Assembly (NCBI RefSeq): GCF_019049325.1
Contig: NZ_JAGMUO010000052.1
Coordinates: 1-64,000 of the forward strand
Direction of reading: 5' to 3'
Length of the DNA stretch: 64,000 bases
Origin: Streptomyces sp. AC512_CC834
GTDB taxonomy: Bacteria > Actinomycetota > Actinomycetes > Streptomycetales > Streptomycetaceae
The notes under the pieces were generated by a model. It saw nothing but the letters and a program-made list of their open reading frames with translations. It had not been told where the DNA came from and searched no databases. This document shows, in pieces, positions 36,858 through 44,974 of this stretch. A program made the translations under genes and the position numbers. Within the stretch, counting starts at the first letter, position 1. Each line of letters begins with the position of its first letter.

Positions 36858-37633
36858 TTCAGCCTGCTGGAGGCGAGGATGGACACCAGGTGCAGCAGGG
36901 TCTGCAGCAGCGCGATGCCGGCGAGTACGGCGGTGCCGAGGCGGGTGAAGAACAGGTCGCCGCGGCTCGCGTCGACGATCGCGAGGACGAGGATCAGCAG
37001 GGACGCCTCGATGCCGAGGATCAGCCGGTGGAACTTGAACGCCCCGGCGGCCCGGCGGGCCAGCGCCATGCCGGAGGAGCGCGGCTCGGAGGCGGCCTCC
37101 TGGACCGGCTCCTTCCCGGTCTGGTGCCGGGCGACGCCCACCAGGTCCGTCTCGGCCTTGATCAGGATGGCGCCGAGGGCGGCGAGGGTGCCGAGGAAGG
37201 CCCACAGCCAGTCGATCCGGCCGGTGCCGAACACGTCGGCGGCGCGCAGGCCGAGGCCGACCAGGACCGCGGCGTCGGTGAGATAGGCGCCGACCCGGTC
37301 CAGGTAGACGCCGGCGAGCGAGTACTGCTTGCGCCAGCGCGCGATCTCGCCGTCGACGCAGTCGAGCAGCAGGTAGAGCTGGACCGCGACGACCCCGAGC
37401 ACCGCGCCCCAGACGCCCGGCACCAGCAGCGCCGGGGCCGCGAGCACGCCGCAGACGGTCATCAGGTACGTGAGCTGGTTGGGCGTGATCCTGGTGTTCA
37501 CCAGGTAGCGGTCGATCCGCAGCGAGACCTCACGCATGTAGAGGCGTCCCGCCCAGTGCTCACCGCTGCGCCGGTCCTTGACCCCCGCGGGATGGACGAC
37601 CGGACGTAGTTCAGCTACCGATGGCCTTGACAT
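36854..37633 (-). CDS. CDP-alcohol phosphatidyltransferase family protein
   Basis: 259 residues. The signature D-G-x2-A-R-x8-G-x3-D-x3-D is seen as CVDGEIARWRKQYSLAGVYLDRVGAYLTD. Several membrane helices flank it. It transfers an alcohol phosphate from or to a CDP-linked donor at the membrane. Its start lies 23 bases inside the upstream dehydrogenase gene, showing tight coupling. The exact alcohol is not shown; neighbours suggest a glycerol phosphate or another alditol phosphate. Confidence 0.85.
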   Translation of the reverse strand: MSRPSVAELRPVVHPAGVKDRRSGEHWAGRLYMREVSLRIDRYLVNTRITPNQLTYLMTVCGVLAAPALLVPGVWGAVLGVVAVQLYLLLDCVDGEIARWRKQYSLAGVYLDRVGAYLTDAAVLVGLGLRAADVFGTGRIDWLWAFLGTLAALGAILIKAETDLVGVARHQTGKEPVQEAASEPRSSGMALARRAAGAFKFHRLILGIEASLLILVLAIVDASRGDLFFTRLGTAVLAGIALLQTLLHLVSILASSRLK

Positions 37634-38672
37634 AGTCGGCGTACAGGTCCTTGATCTGGTCGGTGGTGAGGGCGAGGTGCTCGAGGATCGTGTAGCGGCC
37701 GGGCCGCGTCTGGGGGGCGAACTCCACGGCCCGGAAGAACTCCTCGGGCGTGAAGCCGATCTCCTCCGGCAGTACCGGCAGGCCGTGCCGGCGCAGGACC
37801 CCGGCCATGTGGACCGACTCCTCGTGAGCGCCGCGCAGGTACATCGCGAAGGCCGCGCCCAGGCCGCACTGCTCGCCGTGGGCGGCCGCACGCTCGGGGA
37901 AGAGCAGGTCGAAGGCGTGGTTGATCTCGTGGCAGGCGCCCGAGGACGGCCGTGAGTCGCCGGAGACCGACATGGCGATGCCGCTGAGCACCAGCGCCTC
38001 GGCCAGCACCTGGAGGAACTCGTTGTCGCCGATGCCGCCCGGGTGGCGGAGCACGGCCTCGCCGGCCTGGCGGGCCATCGCGGCGGCCAGGCCGTCGATG
38101 CGCTCGCCCTTGACCCGGTTGGCCAGCTCCCAGTCCGCGATCGCGGAGACGTTGGAGACGGCGTCGCCGATGCCGGCGCGCACGAAGCGGGCCGGGGCCG
38201 CGCGGATGACGTCCAGGTCGATGACGACGGCGATGGGGTTGGGCACTCCGTAGGAGCCGCGGCCCGCGTCGTTGTCGAGGGTGGCGACCGGCGAGCACAG
38301 TCCGTCGTGCGCGAGGTTCGTGGGCACGGCGACCAGCGGGAGGCCGATGCGGGCCGCCGCGAACTTGGCACAGTCGATGATCTTGCCGCCGCCGAGGCCG
38401 ACGACCGCGTCGTAGTGGCCGCCCTTCATGGCACCGGCCAGCTTGATCGCGTCGTCCAGGGTGCCGCCGCCGACCTCGAACCAGTCGGCGCCGGGCAGGG
38501 AAGGAGTGACGCGCTCACGCAGCCGGGCGCCCGAGCCGCCGCTGACGGCGACGGCGAGCTTGCCCGAGTGGGAGATGCGCTCGTCGGCGAGCACACCCCC
38601 CAGGTCGTCGAGGGCACCCGCGCGGATGTCCACGACGACCGGCGACGGGATGAGCCTCGTCAGTACTGGCAC
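37611..38672 (-). CDS. Glycerol-1-phosphate dehydrogenase-like (Fe-ADH_2 family)
   Basis: 353 residues. The nucleotide-binding loop is DAVVGLGGGKIIDCAKFAA, then VPTNLAHDGLCSPVA, with metal-ligand regions DAVSNVSAIADWEL, GACHEINHAFDLL and HGEQCGLGAAF. This is the G1PDH/AraM branch of iron-containing dehydrogenases, which reduce dihydroxyacetone phosphate to sn-glycerol-1-phosphate, the stereochemistry of archaeal lipids and a few bacterial polymers. The substrate here is inferred from the fold and its CDP-transfer neighbours. The GTG at 38672 overlaps the nucleotidyltransferase end by 13 bases. Confidence 0.8.
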   Translation of the reverse strand: MPVLTRLIPSPVVVDIRAGALDDLGGVLADERISHSGKLAVAVSGGSGARLRERVTPSLPGADWFEVGGGTLDDAIKLAGAMKGGHYDAVVGLGGGKIIDCAKFAAARIGLPLVAVPTNLAHDGLCSPVATLDNDAGRGSYGVPNPIAVVIDLDVIRAAPARFVRAGIGDAVSNVSAIADWELANRVKGERIDGLAAAMARQAGEAVLRHPGGIGDNEFLQVLAEALVLSGIAMSVSGDSRPSSGACHEINHAFDLLFPERAAAHGEQCGLGAAFAMYLRGAHEESVHMAGVLRRHGLPVLPEEIGFTPEEFFRAVEFAPQTRPGRYTILEHLALTTDQIKDLYADYVKAIGS

Positions 38673-39412
38673 GCGATCTCCCTGCCCTTGGCGAGGTCGT
38701 CGTGGTTGTCGATCTCGACCCACTTGACGTCGCCGATCGGCGCCACGTCGACCTTGAAGCCGCGGTTGACCAGCTCCTGGTAGCCGTCCTCGTAGTAGAG
38801 CTGCGGGTCGCGCTCGAAGGTGGTCTTCAGCGCGTCGGCCAGGTCGGCGGCGGCCTCGCCCTCGATGAGGGTGACGCCGATGTACTCGCCGGTCGCCTCG
38901 GCGGGGTCCATCAGCTTGGTGATGCGCTGGACGCCCTTGTCGGGGTCGACGACGACCTTCATCTCCTCCTCGGCGAGGCTCTTCACCGTGTCGAGGGCGA
39001 GGATGATCTTCTTGCCGTCGCCGCGGGCGGCGAGCAGGGTCTTCTCGACGGAGACCGGGTGCACGGTGTCGCCGTTGGCGAGGATCACGCCGTCCTTGAG
39101 GGCGTCACGGCCGCACCACAGGGAGTAGGCGTTGTTCCACTCCTCGGCCTTGTCGTTGTCGATGAGGACGAGCTTGACGCCGTACTTCTGCTCCAGCTCC
39201 TCCTTGCGGTCGTACACGGCTTCCTTGCGGTAGCCGACGATGATCCCGACCTCGGTCAGGCCGACCTCGGCGAAGTTGGCCAGCGTCAGGTCCAGCACCG
39301 TGATGCCGTCCTCCGCGCCCTCGGGGCCGACCGGGACCAGTGCCTTGGGCAGGGTGTCGGTGTAGGGGCGCAGACGGCGTCCGGCGCCGGCCGCCAGCAC
39401 GAGGCCGATCAT
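38660..39412 (-). CDS. Nucleotidyltransferase (NTP_transferase; CTP:polyol-phosphate type)
   Basis: 250 residues. N-terminal GLVLAAGAGRRLRPYTDTLPKALVPV is the nucleotide-binding signature; NAYSLWCGRDAL and VILANGDTVHP carry the metal-site Asp. This branch resembles phosphocholine and inositol-1-phosphate cytidylyltransferases. Followed by CDP-alcohol transferases, it most likely makes a CDP-activated alcohol for them. The ATG at 39412 overlaps the stop of the upstream gene (ATGA). Confidence 0.82.
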   Translation of the reverse strand: MIGLVLAAGAGRRLRPYTDTLPKALVPVGPEGAEDGITVLDLTLANFAEVGLTEVGIIVGYRKEAVYDRKEELEQKYGVKLVLIDNDKAEEWNNAYSLWCGRDALKDGVILANGDTVHPVSVEKTLLAARGDGKKIILALDTVKSLAEEEMKVVVDPDKGVQRITKLMDPAEATGEYIGVTLIEGEAAADLADALKTTFERDPQLYYEDGYQELVNRGFKVDVAPIGDVKWVEIDNHDDLAKGREIACQY

Positions 39413-41301
39413 GCGGGTTCTCCTTCGTCGTGTACGGCGGGTGCGCCGACCTTGTGGGCGGCGACCCAGAAGCGGATGCTCTCGACGAGCACCACGAGTG
39501 CCACGGCCACGGCGAGGACCGTGAGCGCGACCTTGAACTGTGTGGCGGTGAGCAGCACGGCCAGCACGGTGATCACCAGCGTGCGGCCCTCGTGCCCCCC
39601 GGCGGTCCGCACCAGCCACTGCGGCGGCGCGCCCGCGTCGCCGTGGATGCGGTAGACCGTGTCGTAGTGATGGTAGGCGACCGCGGCCACCAGCCCGAAA
39701 GCCGCCGGAAGCGCCCCGTTCACGTCGGCTTTCGCCGCCAGTACCAGGACGGTGCCGTACTCGGCGGCCCGGAAGAAGGGCGGGACCAGCCAGTCGAGGG
39801 CGCCCTTGAGGGGGCGGGCGACGGCGAGGGCGGAGGTCAGGACGTAGACGATCGCGGCGAGGAGCGGCCAGGGGCCGCCGAAGTCGGTGAGCGCGCATGT
39901 CGCGACGACGGCCACGCCGCCGAGGAGGGCGACGCCGGGGGCGGTGAAGCCGGGCAGCCGGCCGGCGCTGCGCGCGAGCCCCTTGGCGGCGGCCTCTGCG
40001 AGCGGACCGGAGTCGGCGAGGTCGGCCAGCGCGTCCGCCGCCCGGTCGGTCCGGGTGGCCTCGCGGGTCAGCGAGCGCAGGACGCGGCCGGCGGTGGTGT
40101 ACGTCGCGGCGAAGGCGCAGCCGATCAGCAGCACGTAGAAGGTGATCCGGGGCGTGGTGAGCGCGGTCAGGACGGCGATCATGGCCCAGCGTTCACCGAT
40201 CGGCAGCACGATCATGCGGCGCGCCCAGACCGTCCAGCCGACGCTGTCGAGCCTGCCGGAAAGGGCGGCGGTGGGGCCGGTGTTGGCGGCGGCGGCCGTG
40301 CTGTCGGCGTCCGCCTCGTTGAAGGAGAAGTCGACGACGTGCCGACAGGACTGGAGGATTATCGCGCCGAGCGCCAGCGTCCATACGTCGTCGCCGCCGC
40401 GGGCGGCTCCGAGGGCGAGGCCCGCGTAGTAGGCGTACTCCTTGGCCCGGTCGAAGGTGGCGTCCAGCCAGGCGCCGAGCGTGGAGTACCGCAGGGAGTA
40501 GCGGGCGAGCTGCCCGTCGGTGCAGTCGAGGACGAAGGAGGCGATCAGCAGGACACCGGCGGCGACGAACCCGGCACGGGTGCCGGTGGCGGCGCAGCCC
40601 GCCGCCACGAGCGCGGTGATCAGCGAGGCGGTGGTGACCTGGTTGGGGGTCAGGCCCCGGCGCGCGCACCAACGGGCGATGTAGCGGGAGTAGGGGCTGA
40701 TGAAGTGGGTGGTGACGAAGCCGTCGCGGGCCTTGACCGCCGACTTCAGACGTACGGCCTCGTCGTCGACGGCGGCGACGGCCTGCCGTGCCTCGTTGCG
40801 GGCCTGCGGGTCGGCGGGGACGGCGGCGACGAGGCTGCCGAGTTCGGGACGGTGCACGTCCGCGCCGTCGGCGCCGAGGGTGGCGGTGATCCGGTCGGCG
40901 AGGCTGTCCACGTCGCCCACGCGGTCCCCCACGCGCGGCTTCGATCGCGCCGGGGCACCTCCACGCGCGGGGGCACCTCCGCGTGCGGTGCCGCCGACGG
41001 CGGAGTTCTCGCGGGCCATCGCGCGGGTCATCGCCCGGCGGGCGTCCGGCTGGGCGGTCACGGCGCCCGGGATCGCGGAGAGCGCGAAGCGGGGGTCGGT
41101 GAGACCGAGGCGCAGGGCGTGCGGGTGGCCCACGAAGCGGGCGTCGACGACGGCGACCCGCTCCCCGCCGGGGACCCGGGCCAGCAGGGACTCGGCGTCG
41201 GCCGCACCGGCGGCAAGGTGCACGTCGAAGCCCAGGGACCGCAGTTCGCTCTCGATCGACGAACCGGGGACCGGCTGTCCGGTGAGGATGGCGGTCGGCA
41301 A
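39409..41301 (-). CDS. CDP-alcohol phosphatidyltransferase with C-terminal DUF5941-like domain
   Basis: 630 residues in three parts. Residues 1-~100 are a Rossmann-like region (AILTGQPVPGSSIESELRSLGFDVHL) resembling a decayed nucleotidyltransferase. A linker with a small GGAPAR tandem repeat follows. Residues ~195-400 are a CDP-alcohol transferase with the motif in LDCTDGQLARYSLRYSTLGAWLDATFDRAKEY. The C-terminal ~250 residues are multi-helix membrane sequence (DUF5941-type). It is the first gene of the operon and the second CDP-alcohol transferase in it, so two different phosphodiester steps are likely. Confidence 0.82.
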   Translation of the reverse strand: MPTAILTGQPVPGSSIESELRSLGFDVHLAAGAADAESLLARVPGGERVAVVDARFVGHPHALRLGLTDPRFALSAIPGAVTAQPDARRAMTRAMARENSAVGGTARGGAPARGGAPARSKPRVGDRVGDVDSLADRITATLGADGADVHRPELGSLVAAVPADPQARNEARQAVAAVDDEAVRLKSAVKARDGFVTTHFISPYSRYIARWCARRGLTPNQVTTASLITALVAAGCAATGTRAGFVAAGVLLIASFVLDCTDGQLARYSLRYSTLGAWLDATFDRAKEYAYYAGLALGAARGGDDVWTLALGAIILQSCRHVVDFSFNEADADSTAAAANTGPTAALSGRLDSVGWTVWARRMIVLPIGERWAMIAVLTALTTPRITFYVLLIGCAFAATYTTAGRVLRSLTREATRTDRAADALADLADSGPLAEAAAKGLARSAGRLPGFTAPGVALLGGVAVVATCALTDFGGPWPLLAAIVYVLTSALAVARPLKGALDWLVPPFFRAAEYGTVLVLAAKADVNGALPAAFGLVAAVAYHHYDTVYRIHGDAGAPPQWLVRTAGGHEGRTLVITVLAVLLTATQFKVALTVLAVAVALVVLVESIRFWVAAHKVGAPAVHDEGEPA

Positions 41302-41669
41302 CCGAACTCACTCCCTGGTGCCGACGCCTGGACGCCGGGCCTGTGCATGGTGGAGCGCCCGTGCCTGCGGCACCCGGGCGACATTCGGCAGAGGCTATCG
41401 GATGCGGGGAACGCCGTGTTCACCGCCCGTTTCACGGTCGGTCGACGCCGCTTGCACCCGCCTTTGCCGCGATCATCATCGTGGATCCGGGGCCCGCCCC
41501 ACAAACCGCGCTCCCAGACCGGACATCGCGGACATCGCACAAGGTGGGCCGGCGTTCGCACAGGGTCGGGAGGGCGCTCGGCGGCCGGGTCCCGCACATG
41601 GCGCGGACGGCGCCTGCACATCCTCCTCGGCGCCCTGACCTGCATATCGTTTTCGCAGGTCAGGGCACA
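41302..41669. other. Non-coding region between polymer operon and CDF gene
   Basis: About 370 bases with no supported gene; it holds the upstream region of the minus-strand polymer operon. The frames that cross it lack family signals and ribosome-binding sites. The Zur-box-like site follows at 41670. Confidence 0.4.
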
Positions 41670-41684
41670 TGACAACGGTGTTCA
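41670..41684. promoter_or_regulatory. Zur-box-like palindrome upstream of the zinc exporter gene
   Basis: TGACAACGGTGTTCA is an imperfect 15-base palindrome of the Zur-box type, 117 bases before the CDF start. In S. coelicolor, Zur directly activates the zinc exporter gene zitB at high zinc through a site upstream of it; this gene has the same neighbours (idi next door). A TTGACT (41717-41722) lies just downstream. Binding is inferred, not shown. Confidence 0.6.
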
Positions 41685-41800
41685 GTGCCGCGTTGCCGGG
41701 TACCCCCTGCCCGTAGTTGACTGTCATCCGGGCACCGGACTCGGGCGGCCGGTACGCACAACGGGTACACGGCCGGTACACACAGGGAGGCGGCTTTCGC

Positions 41801-42739
41801 ATGGGGGCTGGGCACGATCACGGGCACGCGCACGGGGCGCACGCCGGCGGGACGGCGACCGCCGCGTACCGCGGCAGGCTCCGGGTGGCGCTGGCGATCA
41901 CCCTCACCGTCATGGTCGTGGAGATCGTCGGCGGGCTGCTCGCCGACTCCCTCGCGCTGATCGCCGACGCCGCGCACATGGCGACGGACGCCCTGGGGCT
42001 CGGCATGGCGCTGCTGGCCGTGCACTTCGCGGGCCGCCCGCCGAGCGACCGGCGCACCTTCGGCTACGCCCGCGCCGAGATCCTCGCCGCCCTGGCCAAC
42101 TGTCTGCTGCTGCTCGGGGTCGGCGGCTACGTGCTGTACGAGGCGGTCGAGCGGTTCGTCACGCCCGCCGACACCGCGGGCGGGCTGACCGTCGTCTTCG
42201 GCGCGATCGGCCTGGTGGCGAACGTGATCTCGCTGTCGCTGCTGATGCGCGGGCAGAAGGAGAGCCTGAACGTGCGGGGCGCCTTCCTGGAGGTGGCGGC
42301 GGACGCGCTGGGCTCCCTGGCGGTGATCGTCTCGGCGCTGGTGATCCTGGGCACCGGCTGGCAGCCGGCCGACCCGATCGCGTCGCTGGTCATCGGTCTG
42401 ATGATCGTGCCCCGTACCTTGCGGCTGCTGCGCGAGACCCTGGACGTGCTGCTGGAGGCGGCGCCCAAGGGCGTGGACATCGCCGAGGTGCGCGCCCACA
42501 TACTGGCCCTTGACGGGGTCGAGGACGTGCACGACCTGCATGCCTGGACCATCACCTCGGGCATGCCCGTGCTGTCGGCGCACGTGGTGGTCGACGGCGA
42601 GGCGCTCAGCGCGATCGGCCACGAGAAGATGCTCCACGAACTGCAGGGCTGCCTCGGCGACCACTTCGACGTGGAGCACTGCACGTTCCAGTTGGAGCCC
42701 AGCGGTCACGCTGAGCACGAGGCGCGGTTGTGCCGCTGA
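41801..42739 (+). CDS. Cation diffusion facilitator, zinc exporter (ZitB/CzcD-like)
   Basis: 312 residues. A His-rich start (MGAGHDHGHAHGAHAGG) precedes six membrane helices and a C-terminal cytoplasmic domain (DIAEVRAHILALDGVEDVHDLHAWTITSGMPVLSAHVVV). Helix 2 has the metal motif HMATD (H-x3-D). Helix 5 has EVAAD, a Glu where many family members have His (E-x3-D). It should export Zn2+ by proton exchange. The ATG at 41801 has GGGAGG ten bases upstream; an upstream frame from 41717 lacks one. The Zur-like site upstream supports zinc as the substrate. Confidence 0.9.
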   Translation: MGAGHDHGHAHGAHAGGTATAAYRGRLRVALAITLTVMVVEIVGGLLADSLALIADAAHMATDALGLGMALLAVHFAGRPPSDRRTFGYARAEILAALANCLLLLGVGGYVLYEAVERFVTPADTAGGLTVVFGAIGLVANVISLSLLMRGQKESLNVRGAFLEVAADALGSLAVIVSALVILGTGWQPADPIASLVIGLMIVPRTLRLLRETLDVLLEAAPKGVDIAEVRAHILALDGVEDVHDLHAWTITSGMPVLSAHVVVDGEALSAIGHEKMLHELQGCLGDHFDVEHCTFQLEPSGHAEHEARLCR

Positions 42740-42745
42740 ACGCCG

Positions 42746-42771
42746 CCGTCCGCCGGTCGGGACCCGGACGG
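42746..42771 (+). terminator. Possible hairpin after the CDF gene
   Basis: CCGTCCG and CGGACGG can pair over a 12-base loop just past the stop at 42739; a further GC-rich inverted repeat follows. No T-run is seen. This is a weak call. Confidence 0.3.
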
Positions 42772-42945
42772 TTCCCGGGCGGCGGCGCCGGGCACGATCA
42801 CCCATCGGACCCCTCCTCGGTGTCCGACCGGTGCAGCCCGCCGCCCGCGCAAGGAGCGTGGGACATGCGGGTGTGCCGGGAAGTGCCGAGAGTGCCGGAT
42901 GAGTACGGCACACTTGGGGCGCGAGGACCGATGTGAAGGATGGGT

Positions 42946-43539
42946 ATGCCGATCACTCCTGCCACCGCGACGCCCAGCTCGTCGAACGGCACCGCAGACG
43001 CGATTTTGCTGGAACTGGTCGACGAGAACGGTGTGACGATCGGCACCGCGGAGAAGCTCTCCGCGCACCAGCCGCCCGGGCGGCTGCACCGCGCCTTCTC
43101 CGTGTTCCTCTTCGACGAGCGGGGGCGGCTGCTGATCCAGCAGCGGGCGCTGGGCAAGTACCACTCCCCCGGTGTGTGGTCCAACACCTGCTGCGGCCAC
43201 CCCTACCCGGGAGAGGCGCCGTTCGCGGCGGCGGCCAGGCGGACGTACGAGGAGCTGGGGGTGTCGCCGTCCCTGCTCGCCGAGGCGGGCACGGTGCGCT
43301 ACAACCACCCCGACCCGGCGTCCGGACTGGTCGAGCAGGAGTACAACCACCTCTTCGTCGGCCTGGTGCAGGCGGAGCCGCGCCCCGATCCCGAGGAAGT
43401 GGCCGGGACGGCCTTCGTGTCTGCGTCGGAGCTGACCGAACGGCACGCGAGGGACACCTTCTCCGCGTGGTTCATGACCGTGCTCGACGCGGCCCGGCCG
43501 GCCGTCCGCGAGCTGACGGGACCGTCCGCGAGCTGGTGA
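42946..43539 (+). CDS. idi: Isopentenyl-diphosphate delta-isomerase, type I
   Basis: 197 residues, Nudix-fold type I enzyme. Landmarks: HRAFSVFLFDERGRLLIQQRALGKYHSPGVWSNTCCGHPYPGE with the catalytic Cys in NTCCGHP, AAARRTYEELGV (metal Glu residues), and EYNHLFVG with the catalytic Glu. It interconverts IPP and DMAPP, which feed the hopanoid operon nearby. AAGG six bases before the ATG at 42946 favours this start over 42940. Confidence 0.95.
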   Translation: MPITPATATPSSSNGTADAILLELVDENGVTIGTAEKLSAHQPPGRLHRAFSVFLFDERGRLLIQQRALGKYHSPGVWSNTCCGHPYPGEAPFAAAARRTYEELGVSPSLLAEAGTVRYNHPDPASGLVEQEYNHLFVGLVQAEPRPDPEEVAGTAFVSASELTERHARDTFSAWFMTVLDAARPAVRELTGPSASW

Positions 43540-43587
43540 GCGGCGGTGCTGCGGGGCTGCCGTGCGCAGTGGTGCTGCGCGGCGGCC

Positions 43588-44040
43588 CTACCGCAGGGCG
43601 TGTTTGAGCGGCAGGGCGGCCCAGATCACCTTGCCGCCGCTCGCGGTGTGGGCCACGTCGCAGGCTCCGCCCGTCTCCCGGGTGACCTCGCGGACCAGGA
43701 GCAGCCCGCGCCCGCCGGTCCGGCCGTGGTCGGTCTCCAGGGCGGTCGGGCGGTAGGGGTGGTCGTCCTCCACGGCCACCCGCACCCACTCGGGCCCGAC
43801 GGCGACCTCCACGGCGAGCACCGGCGACAGCACCGCCGCGTGCCGGACCGCGTTCGTGACCAGTTCCGAGACGATCAGCAGCAGGGCCTGCGTCACGTCG
43901 TCGGAGACCGGCACGCCCTGGCGCGTCAGCAGGTCGCGCACGGCGTGCCGGGCCTGCGGGACCGACGCGTCCACGGCGGGGGCGGTGAACCGCCAGACGC
44001 CTTCGTACGGCAGCGGCCCGGCGGGCCCGGTCTCGTCCAT
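43588..44040 (-). CDS. ATP-binding anti-sigma-factor-type kinase (HATPase_c, RsbW-like)
   Basis: 150 residues. The GHKL ATP site shows the N box LLIVSELVTNAVRHA and the G box GRTGGRGLLLVREV. There is no sensor or phospho-acceptor His domain, as in the many Streptomyces RsbW/SpoIIAB-like stand-alone ATPases. Such proteins phosphorylate anti-anti-sigma factors or bind sigma factors; no partner gene is adjacent. The ATG at 44040 was chosen because upstream codons lack family similarity. Confidence 0.82.
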   Translation of the reverse strand: MDETGPAGPLPYEGVWRFTAPAVDASVPQARHAVRDLLTRQGVPVSDDVTQALLLIVSELVTNAVRHAAVLSPVLAVEVAVGPEWVRVAVEDDHPYRPTALETDHGRTGGRGLLLVREVTRETGGACDVAHTASGGKVIWAALPLKHALR

Positions 44041-44194
44041 CGTCCGGTCGCCATCCCTGGGCTCGAGTGTCACCACACCCCGAGTGTTGGTAACGCGTCG
44101 CTCCGCACCGGAGAACTGAACACAAGTCAGCATGTATCGAGCGGTTTCTGATCGTTGGCGCATGACACGGTCAGTTGTGGGACCGTTCCTGTCC

Positions 44195-44974
44195 ATGGAG
44201 CCGCAGCTACTGCACCGGGTCACCGACTCGGTCGCCACCGTCGTCGTCCACCATCCCGCCAAGCGCAACGCCATGACGGCCTCGATGTGGCGGGCGCTGC
44301 CCCGGCTGCTCGACACCCTGGCCGGGGATCCCGCGGTGCGGGCGCTGGTCCTCACCGGCGAGGGCGCCACGTTCTGCGCCGGGGCGGACATCTCGACCCT
44401 GCGGGAGTCGGCCGGTCAGGCGCAGCGGCTGGCGGTACGGGCCGAGGAGGCTCTCGCCGCGTTCCCCAAGCCGACGCTGGCGGCGGTCCGGGGTCACTGC
44501 GTGGGCGGCGGGGCCCAGTTGGCGGCCGCCTGCGACCTGCGGTTCGCCGAGGAGTCGGCGCTGTTCGGGGTGACCCCGGCCAAGCTGGGGGTCGTGTATC
44601 CGGCGTCCGCGACCAGGCGGCTGGTGGCGCTGACCGGGCCCGCCACCGCGAAGTACCTGCTGTTCAGCGGCGAGTTGATCGACGCCGCGCGGGCGCTGCG
44701 CACCGGCCTGGTGGACGAGGTGCTGCCGGAGGGCGAACTCGGCAAGCGGGTGGCGGAGTTCACCCGGGTGCTGGCGTCCCGCTCACTGCTGACGCAGGCC
44801 GCCGCGAAGGAGTTCGCGAACGGCCGCACCGACCGGGACGCCCACTGGGCCGCGCAGGCGGACGGCAGCGGCGACACCGCGGAGGGCGTCGCCGCCTTCC
44901 TGGAACGCAGGCAGCCGCGATTCGGCTGGAGCGCGCCGGGGAGTGCGCCGGAGAGCGCGCCTACGTCAGGATGA
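44195..44974 (+). CDS. Enoyl-CoA hydratase/isomerase family protein
   Basis: 259 residues of the crotonase fold. Oxyanion-hole blocks are FCAGADISTL and GHCVGGGAQLAAACDLRFAEESALFGVTPAKLGV. The Glu pair for hydration is not fully conserved as judged by eye (VVYPAS region), so isomerase or another crotonase activity is possible. The ATG at 44195 fits the family start; the frame is open from 44132. The 3' end overlaps the convergent DJ-1 gene by 14 bases. Confidence 0.85.
   Translation: MEPQLLHRVTDSVATVVVHHPAKRNAMTASMWRALPRLLDTLAGDPAVRALVLTGEGATFCAGADISTLRESAGQAQRLAVRAEEALAAFPKPTLAAVRGHCVGGGAQLAAACDLRFAEESALFGVTPAKLGVVYPASATRRLVALTGPATAKYLLFSGELIDAARALRTGLVDEVLPEGELGKRVAEFTRVLASRSLLTQAAAKEFANGRTDRDAHWAAQADGSGDTAEGVAAFLERRQPRFGWSAPGSAPESAPTSG

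Noticed and set aside
41343..41672. A plus-strand reading frame in the gap before the CDF gene
   Set aside because: No ribosome-binding site, no domain and irregular composition; the region is better read as regulatory.
39340..42513. A 1057-codon plus-strand open frame over the CDP-alcohol transferase and CDF genes
   Set aside because: Gly/Arg/Val-rich shadow translation; the real genes carry clear family motifs in other frames.
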